DNA of 61,790 bases from Microbacterium trichothecenolyticum. Its GTDB lineage: Bacteria; Actinomycetota; Actinomycetes; Actinomycetales; Microbacteriaceae. Position 1 is the first letter of the stretch, and each line of letters begins with the position of its first letter. The position numbers were made by a program, and so were the translations under genes. Location: positions 1 through 61,790 of the forward strand of contig NZ_JYJA01000019.1 of NCBI RefSeq assembly GCF_000956465.1, in the 5' to 3' direction. Positions 36,941 through 44,976 of this stretch are shown here, in pieces. The notes beneath the pieces are model-generated. The model worked only from the letters and a program-made list of their open reading frames with translations. It was not told the DNA's origin and did no database searches.

Positions 36941-37636
36941 ATGACCGGCACCACCCCCCGACGTCGCCCCTCCAAGGCGGTCTACCGTCGCCGGCGGCTT
37001 GTGCTGATCGTGGGGCTGCTGGTCATCGCGGCGGTCGTCTGGCTGCTCATCGCTCAGCCGTGGGCGGGGGCGGCGACCACATCATCCGAGGACAAGCCCC
37101 CGGCGAAGAACACGGCCGAGTCGCTTCCCGTGCCGTCGTCGCAGGCGACGACCGGAGGAACCGACACCGGCGCCGTCGAGGGGGCTGTCGTCGAAGGGCA
37201 GACCCCGACGCCCGGGTCCACCCCCACCGCACAGCCGTGTGTCGCGAGCGAGATCACGGTCGAGCCGGTCACCAGCGCCGACACCTACGCGGGCGACCAG
37301 CAGCCGCAGTTCACCATCTCCCTCACCAACAACGGTCCCGACTGCACGATGAACGTCGGCACGAGCGCCCAGTCGTTCACGGTGACCAGCGGCGACGATA
37401 TCTGGTGGCGCTCGACCGACTGCCAGAGCGAGCCCAGCGACATGATCGTGCTGATCGCCGCCGGGCAGACGGTGTCGAGCGCAACGGCCCTCTCGTGGGA
37501 TCGCACGCGCTCCGCGGTCGGCACCTGCGCCGACGGCAACCGCCCGATGGCTCCCGGCGGCGGCGCCTCGTACCACCTGTCGGTCGAGATCGGCGGCATC
37601 CCCTCGACCGAGCCGAAGCAGTTCCTGCTCTACTGA
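36941..37636 (+). CDS. Membrane-anchored or secreted hypothetical protein
   Basis: A 231-aa protein. A basic start (RRRPSKAVYRRRR) is followed by one helix (LVLIVGLLVIAAVVWLLI), a Thr/Pro/Gly linker and an outside domain with four cysteines (QPCVASEI, GPDCTMNV, STDCQSEP, VGTCADGN), likely two disulfides. The domain reads like a small beta-sandwich (PQFTISLTNNGPDC). TAGCCT lies seven bases before ATG 36941; a GTG at 36935 is too close to it to be the start. Function unknown. Confidence 0.7.
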   Translation: MTGTTPRRRPSKAVYRRRRLVLIVGLLVIAAVVWLLIAQPWAGAATTSSEDKPPAKNTAESLPVPSSQATTGGTDTGAVEGAVVEGQTPTPGSTPTAQPCVASEITVEPVTSADTYAGDQQPQFTISLTNNGPDCTMNVGTSAQSFTVTSGDDIWWRSTDCQSEPSDMIVLIAAGQTVSSATALSWDRTRSAVGTCADGNRPMAPGGGASYHLSVEIGGIPSTEPKQFLLY

Positions 37637-37770
37637 GACGATCGCGGGAAGCGACGACGGCGCCGGATACCGCTGCGCAACGCGTGAACGCGCGCCGGAC
37701 GTTTGCGTTCATTGCTTGGAACAAATGCGCAGCCGGTGCCGCGTGTGTCATCGTGGCTAGTGGCTTCGAC

Positions 37771-38000
37771 AGCACGCCCGGCCCATCCCCAGAGGGGCGC
37801 AGTAGGGCGGTGCGTTCCCCTGTCCCCAGCAGGAAACGCACGCGCCGTTGATAGCCCGGCCCCCCTCGGGCTTCGGTAGCTGGCAGGCGACGGGCTCGAG
37901 GGGGGCTGCTCGGAAAGCGCCCGCGCATACTCGGCCGTTCCCCAGTAGGCATGTCGTGAGGCGAGGCTCCCACAGCCTCCCCAGCGCCTCACGACGACGC
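37771..38000 (+). ncRNA. Candidate structured RNA A with C-rich loops
   Basis: No convincing protein gene lies here, but the DNA folds strongly. GTGCGTT (37810-37816) pairs with AACGCAC (37835-37841), and inside it CCTG/CAGG closes a TCCCCAG loop. AGCCCG/CGGGCT (37853-37872) closes a loop with six C. A perfect 11-bp stem (37953-37963 with 37985-37995) encloses a further hairpin and a CCCCAG. The loop and orientation match candidate RNA B. I see no sure promoter. The 6C RNA of actinobacteria also has C-rich loops, but this layout differs. Confidence 0.35.
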
Positions 38001-38493
38001 CACATTCAAGGTACCTTGTCCCCCAAATGGGGGACACCGAACCGGAGATTTCTTGCGCGAATCTTGCGGTTGCGTTCACGACCCGGTTGCTCTCGCCATC
38101 AGTCGCAGACGCGCGCAACGTCAGCCATCTCCGCATGGTGGGCGCGCGGACCTTCCGGCGGACGCGGATCAGGGCGGTCGGGCGAGGGCGCCGCCGCGCC
38201 CGGGCCACGATCGGAGTAGGATCACGGACGAACGCGGAGATTCGAAATGCTTCGTGGAGCTGGGGAGCTCGAATGGACTGGGGAGTCTTCGTCTGGCGTC
38301 GTCGTTGTCGCGCAGACCGCCGATGCTATTGCTGGCCTTCGGGCTTCGCCGGGTGTTCGTCGCGACGGCGGATTGCGGCAGTCGGCCGCACGTCGTAGCC
38401 ACACGCTGCGTCGCCGGCGACGGGGCGCGTCACGTCGCGCATGCCGGTGTCGGCGGGGCGTGGGCCCGTCGCGGGCCGACCGGCTAGAGTGAA
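38001..38493. other. Non-coding stretch between candidate RNAs
   Basis: Besides the palindrome at 38017 I see no gene. A plus frame at 38247-38492 has an ATG 26 bases after TAGGAT (38216-38221), but its protein turns into arginine-rich shadow sequence and is not convincing. Minus-strand frames have no start signals. Confidence 0.35.
38017..38036. repeat. 20-bp palindrome TGTCC...GGACA, copy 1
   Basis: TGTCCCCCAAATGGGGGACA is a near-perfect inverted repeat (nine-base arms). A related palindrome lies at 38752-38771. Confidence 0.6.
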
Positions 38494-38640
38494 CGCGATT
38501 CCGTTGCAGAATCAGCGCAAGGTGTCCCCAGCACCGATCCCCGGCCTCCCCAGTGCCGGGTCGACTGTCCCAGCGGTCGGCGCGGAAACGGAATCGCGGT
38601 CCCTCGGACGCCCTGCAATGGCATCCGAGGGACCGCTTTG
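38494..38640 (+). ncRNA. Candidate small RNA B with three TCCCCAG-type loops
   Basis: TAGAGT at 38485-38490 is a good -10 box. The transcript would start near 38496 and is closed by a 12-bp stem, CGCGATTCCGTT (38494-38505) with AACGGAATCGCG (38587-38598). Inside are three hairpins: GGTG/CACC with loop TCCCCAG (38521-38535), CCCGGC/GCCGGG with loop CTCCCCAGT (38540-38560), and CGACTG/CGGTCG with loop TCCCAG (38562-38579). A 13-bp terminator stem (38596-38608 with 38624-38636) and TTT end it. I know no family with this layout. Confidence 0.5.
38596..38639 (+). terminator. Intrinsic terminator of candidate RNA B
   Basis: GCGGTCCCTCGGA pairs perfectly with TCCGAGGGACCGC, loop of 15 bases, followed by TTT. 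It shares three bases with the closing stem of RNA B. Confidence 0.7.
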
Positions 38641-38836
38641 CTGCGGAAGTTCAGTGGCCCCAGATTCCCCAGAAGATCCCAGCTCCCCAGTGCACCGACT
38701 CGGTCTCCCAGCCGTCGACGGCGGATCAACGATAACCATCACGGCCGGGTTTGTCCACCTTTTGGGGGACACGGCATCCGGCGTGTCGAGCGCGAGCGTG
38801 CACCGGTCGATTGAGTCGTTTCAGTGCGCGTGAATC
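38641..38836. other. Non-coding stretch with repeated CCCCAG
   Basis: CCCCAG or TCCCAG recurs five times between 38657 and 38712 without forming clear hairpins. On the minus strand this run encodes a 14-residue Trp/Gly-rich frame (38695-38651). A 20-bp palindrome lies at 38752. Confidence 0.4.
38752..38771. repeat. 20-bp palindrome TGTCC...GGACA, copy 2
   Basis: TGTCCACCTTTTGGGGGACA shares the ends and length of the palindrome at 38017-38036, with two arm mismatches. Confidence 0.55.
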
Positions 38837-38867
38837 GGGGCGGGGCCGCCCCAGGCGGCCACGCCCC
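38837..38867 (-). terminator. GC-rich hairpin after the permease gene
   Basis: A 14-bp stem with one mismatch (38837-38850 with 38854-38867) and a three-base loop, 38 bases beyond the permease stop. It lacks a clear T-run. Confidence 0.5.
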
Positions 38868-38904
38868 GCTCCTCTTCCCCTGCACAGGTGTCTTGGCCGA
38901 ACAC

Positions 38905-40464
38905 CTAGGGCTTGTTGTCGAAGACCTCTTTCTCCATCGCGTCGTAGCCCTCCGCCTGCGGATCGCGGTGCCGGCCGCCCGACAGCGCGTACTCCTCCTC
39001 AGGAGAGAGCACGAGGCGGTGGCGGCCGACGAGGGCGAAGATGACGAGGCCGATGACGTAGAGCACTCCGATCGCGATGATCGCGGCCGTGTATCCGGGG
39101 TTGATGAACTGGCCGATGAACGTCGCGAGTGCGATGACGCCCGCGATGGCGGCGCCCGTGATGCCGACCGGGCTGCGGTACGGGCGCGCGACGTCGGGCA
39201 GCTTCACCTTGAGCACGATGTACGACACCATCTGCAGCAGGTACGAGATTACGGCGCCCCACACCGCGATGTTGAGCACGATCGCGTTCGAGACGGCGCC
39301 GATGTCTTCGTTGGCCTTGGTGATGAGGTCGACTCCGACCAGCACGACGAAGCCGATGATCGCGCCTGTCAGGAGAGCCACCCATGGCGTCTGGCGCTTG
39401 CCTGTGAGCGACAGGAACTTGGGGTAGTAGCCCGCGCGCGACAGGGAGTACATGTTGCGTCCGTACGCGAACATGATGCCCTGCAGCGAAGCGAGGAGGC
39501 CGATCAGGGCGAACAGGGCGAGCACCGCGGCGAGCTGGGGCGGGAGGAACGCTCGGAAGCCGTCGAGCAGCGGCTCACCGCTGGCCGCGATCGCGGCCGA
39601 GCCGGTGACCGCGGGGTTCAGGAACAGCACGATGGCGCCGGTGAAGATGAGGGTCAGCAGGCCCCAGATACCGGCACGGGGGATGTCCTTCTGAGGGTTG
39701 TGCGCCTCTTCCGCTGCGAGGGGGAGCTCTTCGATCCCGAGGAAGAACCACATCGCGAACGGCAGGGCGAACAGGATGCCCATACCGCCGAACGGCAGGA
39801 ACTCCGACGATCCGGCAACGGACTCGTCGGGCGCGATGTCCCACACCCGGGAGAAGTCCACCGCGCCGTTCGCGAACGCGAGCACGCCGAAGAGCACGAG
39901 GATGCCGATGGTCAGGATCGACACGACGACGGCGAAACGGAAGGAGATCGCGGCTCCCGCGGTGTTGAGGGCGATGAACACGGCGTAGAGGACGATCCAC
40001 CAGACCCACTGGAGTCCCGCCTCCTTGAGGTCGAACGCCCCGCCGGTGAGGATCGAGAAGATCCCGTTCAGGTAGTCGGCGGAGAAGAGCACGATGACGC
40101 CCGTGGTGAAGACGTACTCGATGGTCTCGGCGAACCCCGTGATGAATCCGCCCCAGGGGCCCATCGCCGATCGCGCGAACGAATAGGCGCCGCCGGTGTG
40201 GGGCAGCGCCGCCGACATCTCCCCGATCGAGAAGAGCATGCCGAAGTACATGACGATGATGATCAGCGTCGCGATCAGCAGCCCGCCCCAGCCGGCGGCT
40301 CCGAGGCCGAAGTTCCAGCCCGAGAAGTCGCCCGAGACGACAGCCGCGACACCGAGGCCCCACAGGCCCCAGAATCCGGCGGCCCGGGTGAGTTGGCGTT
40401 TCTGGAAGTACTCGCTGCCGGCCTGCGTGTAGGTGACGCCGCCGACGGATCGGGAATCTGACAT
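38905..40464 (-). CDS. Ethanolamine permease-like APC transporter
   Basis: A 519-aa amino acid/polyamine/organocation permease with about 12 helices. The opening (GGVTYTQAGSEYFQKRQL, then AAGFWGLWGLGVAAVVSGDF and SGWNFGLGAAGW) matches Eat-type ethanolamine permeases. GEMSAALPHTGGAYSFARSA and WFFLGIEELPLAAEEAHNP are APC signatures. It is divergent from the GlnA4-like gene across a 179-base region, and together they suggest uptake and use of ethanolamine. Another small amine is possible. Confidence 0.85.
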   Translation of the reverse strand: MSDSRSVGGVTYTQAGSEYFQKRQLTRAAGFWGLWGLGVAAVVSGDFSGWNFGLGAAGWGGLLIATLIIIVMYFGMLFSIGEMSAALPHTGGAYSFARSAMGPWGGFITGFAETIEYVFTTGVIVLFSADYLNGIFSILTGGAFDLKEAGLQWVWWIVLYAVFIALNTAGAAISFRFAVVVSILTIGILVLFGVLAFANGAVDFSRVWDIAPDESVAGSSEFLPFGGMGILFALPFAMWFFLGIEELPLAAEEAHNPQKDIPRAGIWGLLTLIFTGAIVLFLNPAVTGSAAIAASGEPLLDGFRAFLPPQLAAVLALFALIGLLASLQGIMFAYGRNMYSLSRAGYYPKFLSLTGKRQTPWVALLTGAIIGFVVLVGVDLITKANEDIGAVSNAIVLNIAVWGAVISYLLQMVSYIVLKVKLPDVARPYRSPVGITGAAIAGVIALATFIGQFINPGYTAAIIAIGVLYVIGLVIFALVGRHRLVLSPEEEYALSGGRHRDPQAEGYDAMEKEVFDNKP

Positions 40465-40537
40465 GACGGGCTCCTCGCTCTCGGGAAAGCGCGCGCGATT
40501 CTGCGGATGTATCGCCTCTGGGCAAGAGAATGGCGCG

Positions 40538-40560
40538 AAAGGTACTTCGTGTCTACCTTT
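40538..40560. promoter_or_regulatory. Inverted repeat in divergent ethanolamine-cluster promoter region
   Basis: AAAGGTA (40538-40544) and TACCTTT (40554-40560) form a perfect 7-bp inverted repeat with a nine-base spacer, midway between the permease and the ligase. A TACGGT -10 box for the ligase lies at 40591-40596. It is a candidate operator for the GntR protein at 44977. Confidence 0.5.
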
Positions 40561-40643
40561 AGAAGCAACTTCGTCCCGCGCGTGGCCCGATACGGTGGCA
40601 TTGGAGGGGCGAAAAGGACGCGCTGCCCACCAATGGAGGACTC

Positions 40644-42005
40644 ATGACGGCCAAGGCCCCACTCAGCGTCTCCGATCTCGACGCCGGGATCGCCGCGGGT
40701 GACATCGACACCGTCATCGTCGCGTTCGCCGACGCGCAGGGCCGGCTCGTCGGCAAGCGGGTGTCGGCGCGGCTCTTCCAGGAGGAGGTGCTGCCGCACG
40801 GCGCGGAGGCGTGCAACTACCTGCTCTCGGTCGACGTCGACATGAACACCGTCGACGGCTACGCGATGTCGAGCTGGGAGACCGGCTACGGCGACATGAT
40901 GCTGCGGCCCGACGTCTCCACACTCCGGCGCATCCCGTGGCTTCCCGGATCGGCACTCGTGATGGCCGACCTCACGTGGGAGAACGGCGACCCCGTGGTG
41001 CAGTCGCCGCGCGACATCCTGAACCGCCAGCGCGAGCGGCTCGCCGGCCGAGGTCTCGTTGCCTTCTCCGGGACGGAGCTCGAGTTCATCGTCTTCGACG
41101 ACACGTATCGGGAGGCCTGGGCCAAGGGCTACCGCGACCTCACTCCGTCCACCGACTACAACGTCGACTACGACCTGCTCGCCTCGGGCCGCCTCGAGCC
41201 GCTGCTGCGCGACATCCGGCTGTCGATGGACGGGGCCGGCCTCTACACCGAGGGCGTCAAGGGCGAGTGCAACCTGGGCCAGCAGGAGATCGCGTTCCGG
41301 TTCGCCGAGGTGCAGCAGACCGCCGACCAGCACGCGATCTACAAGAACGGCGCGAAGGCGATCGCCGGGCATCACGGCAAGTCGATCACGTTCATGGCCA
41401 AGTTCAACGAGCGCGAGGGCAACAGCTGCCACATCCACCTCTCGTTGCGCTCGGCGGCGGGCGACCCCGTCATGGCCGGCGACGGCGCGCACGGCTTCAG
41501 CCCGCTCATGGACCACTGGATCGCCGGCGTCCTGGCGACGCTCCGCGAGTTCACGCTGCTCTACGCGCCCAACATCAACTCGTACAAGCGGTTCGCGAAG
41601 GGCTCGTTCGCCCCGACGGGCGTCGCGTGGGGCGTCGACAACCGCACGTGCGCGCTGCGCGTGGTCGGCCACGGTTCCTCGCTCAGGGTCGAGAACCGGG
41701 TGCCGGGCGGCGACGTCAACCCGTACTTGGGCATCGCCGCCATCATCGCGGGCGGCCTGCACGGCATCGAACACGAGCTGCCGCTGCCCGACCGGCTGGA
41801 GGGCAATGCCTACACGGCCGGCGTCGACCACCTGCCGACCACGTTGCGCGAAGCGGCGCAGCTGTTCGACGAGTCGGCCATCGCCCGTGCGGCGTTCGGC
41901 GACGACATGGTCGACCACTACCTGAACCAGGCGCGCATCGAGGTCGAGGCCTACGACGCCGCCGTGACCGACTGGGAGAGGGTCCGTGGCTTCGAACGCC
42001 TTTAG
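40644..42005 (+). CDS. Glutamine synthetase-like gamma-glutamyl-amine ligase (GlnA4-like)
   Basis: A 453-aa member of the glutamine synthetase superfamily of the GlnA3/GlnA4/PuuA kind, which link glutamate to an amine. EFIVFDDTYREAW, GVKGECNLGQQEIAFRF, NEREGNSCHIHLSL, GSFAPTGVAWG and RVENRVPGGDVNPYL cover the active-site regions. Next to an ethanolamine-type permease it most likely makes gamma-glutamyl-ethanolamide, as Streptomyces GlnA4 does. Gamma-glutamylputrescine is the main alternative. GGAGG precedes the ATG. It heads a run of four genes. Confidence 0.85.
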   Translation: MTAKAPLSVSDLDAGIAAGDIDTVIVAFADAQGRLVGKRVSARLFQEEVLPHGAEACNYLLSVDVDMNTVDGYAMSSWETGYGDMMLRPDVSTLRRIPWLPGSALVMADLTWENGDPVVQSPRDILNRQRERLAGRGLVAFSGTELEFIVFDDTYREAWAKGYRDLTPSTDYNVDYDLLASGRLEPLLRDIRLSMDGAGLYTEGVKGECNLGQQEIAFRFAEVQQTADQHAIYKNGAKAIAGHHGKSITFMAKFNEREGNSCHIHLSLRSAAGDPVMAGDGAHGFSPLMDHWIAGVLATLREFTLLYAPNINSYKRFAKGSFAPTGVAWGVDNRTCALRVVGHGSSLRVENRVPGGDVNPYLGIAAIIAGGLHGIEHELPLPDRLEGNAYTAGVDHLPTTLREAAQLFDESAIARAAFGDDMVDHYLNQARIEVEAYDAAVTDWERVRGFERL

Positions 42006-42735
42006 GAAGCCCCTGATCGGCCTGACGACCTACCTCGAGCAGGCCAAGCAAGGCGTATGGGACGTGCGTGCGGCGTTCCTCCCGCAGGTCTACTTCGACT
42101 CGGTGACGGCGTCCGGCGGCGTGGCCGTGCTGCTGCCGCCGCAGCCGGACCCCGAGATCGCAGCCGAAGCGGTGCTCGATGGACTCGACGGACTGATCCT
42201 CACCGGCGGGCGCGACGTGCAGCCGGAACTCTACGGGGCACAGCGGCATCCGCTCACCGACGAGCCGCGCCCGGACCGCGACGCGTGGGAGCTCGCGCTG
42301 TTCCGCGGCGCGGAACAGCGTCGGCTCCCGGTGCTCGCGATCTGCCGCGGCCTCCAGCTCGTGAACGTGGCACGCGGCGGCACGCTGCATCAGCATCTGC
42401 CCGAGGCGCTCGGCACCGAGCGGTTCCGCGTCGGCGGCGGCGTCTTCGCGACGAACGACGTCATCGTCGACGAGGGGTCGCGCCTGGCGGAGCTCGTCGG
42501 TCCCGGTGAGCTCGAGGTCCATAGCTACCACCACCAGGGCATCGACCGTCTCGGCGCCGGACTGGTCGCGACCGCCCACACCGACGGGCTCGTGCAGGCG
42601 TTCGAGTCCGACGGCGAGGGCTATGTGCTCGGCGTGCAGTGGCACCCCGAGCAGAACCAGGAGGACCGCCGGCTGTTCGCAGGTCTCGTGGCCGAGGCAT
42701 CCGTCTATGCATCACGAGGAGTGCCGACCGCATGA
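41986..42735 (+). CDS. Class I glutamine amidotransferase-like hydrolase (PuuD-like)
   Basis: A 249-aa gamma-glutamyl-amine hydrolase. The catalytic triad is Cys120 in AICRGLQLVNV, His220 and Glu222 in QWHPEQ. LTGGRDVQPELYG is typical of PuuD. It should release glutamate from the gamma-glutamylated, oxidised product at the end of the pathway. The GTG start lies 20 bases inside the ligase gene, and the stop overlaps the dehydrogenase (ATGA). Confidence 0.87.
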   Translation: MASNAFRKPLIGLTTYLEQAKQGVWDVRAAFLPQVYFDSVTASGGVAVLLPPQPDPEIAAEAVLDGLDGLILTGGRDVQPELYGAQRHPLTDEPRPDRDAWELALFRGAEQRRLPVLAICRGLQLVNVARGGTLHQHLPEALGTERFRVGGGVFATNDVIVDEGSRLAELVGPGELEVHSYHHQGIDRLGAGLVATAHTDGLVQAFESDGEGYVLGVQWHPEQNQEDRRLFAGLVAEASVYASRGVPTA

Positions 42736-44093
42736 GCGTGTTCACCGTCATCAACCCGGCGACCGCGCTGCCGATCCGTGAGGTCGCCCGCGCGAGTGCG
42801 GGCGAGACGGATGCTGCGATCTCGCGCGCCGTCGTCGCGCAGCGTTCGTGGGCCTCGCTGCCGCCGGTCGCGCGCGCCGACGCGCTGCGGTCGTTCGCGC
42901 GCGTCGTCGAGGCGCACGGGGAGGAGCTGGCGCAGCTGGAGGTGCTGAACTCGGGTCACCCGATCGGCTCGGCGCGCTGGGAGGCGTCGCACGTCGCGCA
43001 GGTGCTGAACTTCTACGCCGGCGCGCCCGAGCGTCTGTCGGGACAGCAGATCCCGGTCGCGGGCGGGCTCGACGTGACGTTCCACGAGCCCTACGGCGTC
43101 GTCGGGATCATCGTGCCGTGGAATTTCCCGATGACGATCGCATCGTGGGGGTTCGCTCCGGCGCTCGCCGCGGGCAACGCCGTGGTGCTGAAGCCCGCCG
43201 AGCTGACGCCGCTCACGGCGATCCGGCTGGGGGAGCTCGCGCTTCTCGCCGGATTGCCCGAGGGGCTCTTCGAAGTGGTGACGGGGTCTGGCTCCGTGGT
43301 CGGGCAGCGGTTCGTGTCCCACCCGGACGTGCGCAAGGTCGTCTTCACCGGATCGACGTCGGTGGGGACGGATGTCGCGGCCGGCTGTGCGCGCGAGCTC
43401 AAGCCCGTCACCCTGGAGCTCGGCGGCAAGAGCGCCAACATCGTGTTCGCCGACGCCGACCTCGAGAAGGCCGCGGCATCGGCACCGGGTGCGGTGTTCG
43501 ACAATGCCGGGCAGGACTGCTGCGCCCGCAGCCGCATCCTGGTCGAGCGATCGGTGTACGACAGGTTCCTCGAGCTGCTCGAGCCCGCGGTGCGGGCCTG
43601 GCGAGTCGGCGACCCCGCGGACGAGGCGACAGAGATGGGCCCGCTGATCTCGGCCTCGCATCGCTTCACCGTCGAAGGGTTCCTCGATGGTGCGGACGTC
43701 GCGTTCCGCGGGTCGGCGCCGTCCGGTGACGGCTTCTGGTTCGCGCCCACGGTGGTGCTGGCGGACCCCGCCGACCGCATCGCGCGCGAGGAGGTCTTCG
43801 GACCCGTCGTCGCGGTGCTGCCGTTCGAGGACGAGGCCGGAGCGATCCGTCTCGCGAACGACACGATCTACGGTCTCGCCGGCTCGATCTGGACGGAGAA
43901 CCTCGGCCGTGCCGTGCGCGTCTCGCGGGGCGTGAAGAGCGGCGTGCTGTCGGTCAACTCGCACTCCTCCGTGCGGTACTGGACCCCGTTCGGCGGCATG
44001 AAGGCGTCGGGGCTCGGCCGCGAGCTCGGCCCCGACGCCGCCGAGCACTTCACCGAGACCAAGAACGTCTTCTTCGCGACGGACGCCTCGTGA
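42732..44093 (+). CDS. Aldehyde dehydrogenase
   Basis: A 453-aa NAD(P)-dependent dehydrogenase. GIIVPWNFPMTIASWGFAPA, LKPAELTPLTA, FTGSTSVG, LELGGKSANIVF and GQDCCARSR (catalytic Cys263) are present. In this operon it would oxidise the gamma-glutamyl aldehyde formed from the ethanolamide. It is slightly shorter than PuuC-type enzymes (about 480-495 aa), which fits actinobacterial relatives. Confidence 0.92.
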   Translation: MSVFTVINPATALPIREVARASAGETDAAISRAVVAQRSWASLPPVARADALRSFARVVEAHGEELAQLEVLNSGHPIGSARWEASHVAQVLNFYAGAPERLSGQQIPVAGGLDVTFHEPYGVVGIIVPWNFPMTIASWGFAPALAAGNAVVLKPAELTPLTAIRLGELALLAGLPEGLFEVVTGSGSVVGQRFVSHPDVRKVVFTGSTSVGTDVAAGCARELKPVTLELGGKSANIVFADADLEKAAASAPGAVFDNAGQDCCARSRILVERSVYDRFLELLEPAVRAWRVGDPADEATEMGPLISASHRFTVEGFLDGADVAFRGSAPSGDGFWFAPTVVLADPADRIAREEVFGPVVAVLPFEDEAGAIRLANDTIYGLAGSIWTENLGRAVRVSRGVKSGVLSVNSHSSVRYWTPFGGMKASGLGRELGPDAAEHFTETKNVFFATDAS

Positions 44094-44117
44094 TCGGCAT
44101 CCACCACCGTTGCGATG

Positions 44118-44163
44118 TCCGGACTTCGCGGCCTCCGGGGCGCGGAATCCTGCAAAGTCCGGA
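44118..44163. promoter_or_regulatory. Inverted repeat before the SDR gene
   Basis: TCCGGACTT (44118-44126) and AAGTCCGGA (44155-44163) form a 9-bp inverted repeat with a 28-base spacer, 31 bases before the SDR start. It could be an operator or an RNA hairpin. Confidence 0.4.
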
Positions 44164-44193
44164 TTGCGCACGGCAGAAATGGAAGGGAACAGC

Positions 44194-44967
44194 ATGGATC
44201 TGACCCAGCGGCTCAAGGACCGGGTGGCCGTCATCACGGGCGGGGCATCCGGCATCGGCCTCGCGACCGCACGGCGGTTCGCCGCCGAGGGCGCACGCGT
44301 CGTGATCGCCGACCTCGACCCCGCGACGGGCGAGCGTGCCGCCGCCGAGGTGGACGGCCTGTTCCGGCTCGTGGACGTCGCGGACGAGGCATCCGTCAAC
44401 ATGCTGTTCGACTCGGTCGCGGGGGACCTCGGGCGCCTCGACATCGCCTTCAACAACGCCGGCATCTCTCCCGCCGATGACGACTCGATCGAGACGACCG
44501 AGCTGCCGGCGTGGGATCGCGTGCAGGACGTCAACCTCAAGAGCGTGTACCTGTGCTCGCGAGCGGCGCTGCGGCACATGGTGCCGGCGGGCAAGGGATC
44601 GATCATCAACACCGCCTCGTTCGTGGCGCTGCTCGGGTCGGCGACGTCGCAGATCTCGTACACCGCGTCCAAAGGGGGCGTCCTCGCCATGACCCGCGAG
44701 CTCGGCGTGCAGTTCGCGCGCCAGGGCGTGCGCGTGAACGCGCTGTGCCCGGGGCCGGTGAACACCCCGCTGCTGCAGGAGCTCTTCGCGAAGGACCCCG
44801 AGCGCGCGCAGCGCCGGCTCGTACACGTCCCGATGGGCCGCTTCGCCGAACCCGAAGAGCTCGCGGCTGCGGTCGCCTTCCTCGCGTCGGACGACGCGTC
44901 GTTCGTTACCGCGAGCACGTTCGTGGTGGACGGCGGCATCACCAACGCCTACGTCACGCCCCTGTAA
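44194..44967 (+). CDS. Short-chain dehydrogenase/reductase
   Basis: A 257-aa SDR. TGGASGIG at 15-22 binds the cofactor; NNAG follows; the catalytic Tyr156 and Lys160 are in SYTASKGG; CPGPVNTPLL and FVVDGG complete the family pattern. ADLD after beta-2 suggests NAD(H). It probably oxidises the alcohol of the gamma-glutamyl-ethanolamide before the aldehyde dehydrogenase. GGAAGGG precedes the ATG; ATG 44179 is an alternative. Confidence 0.9.
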   Translation: MDLTQRLKDRVAVITGGASGIGLATARRFAAEGARVVIADLDPATGERAAAEVDGLFRLVDVADEASVNMLFDSVAGDLGRLDIAFNNAGISPADDDSIETTELPAWDRVQDVNLKSVYLCSRAALRHMVPAGKGSIINTASFVALLGSATSQISYTASKGGVLAMTRELGVQFARQGVRVNALCPGPVNTPLLQELFAKDPERAQRRLVHVPMGRFAEPEELAAAVAFLASDDASFVTASTFVVDGGITNAYVTPL

Positions 44968-44976
44968 GGTCTCGCC

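Noticed and set aside
37757..38005. Cys-rich 82-residue minus-strand frame (possible peptide precursor)
   Set aside because: The cysteines cluster at the C-terminus, but there is no ribosome site or nearby modifying enzyme, and the hairpins explain the base pattern better.
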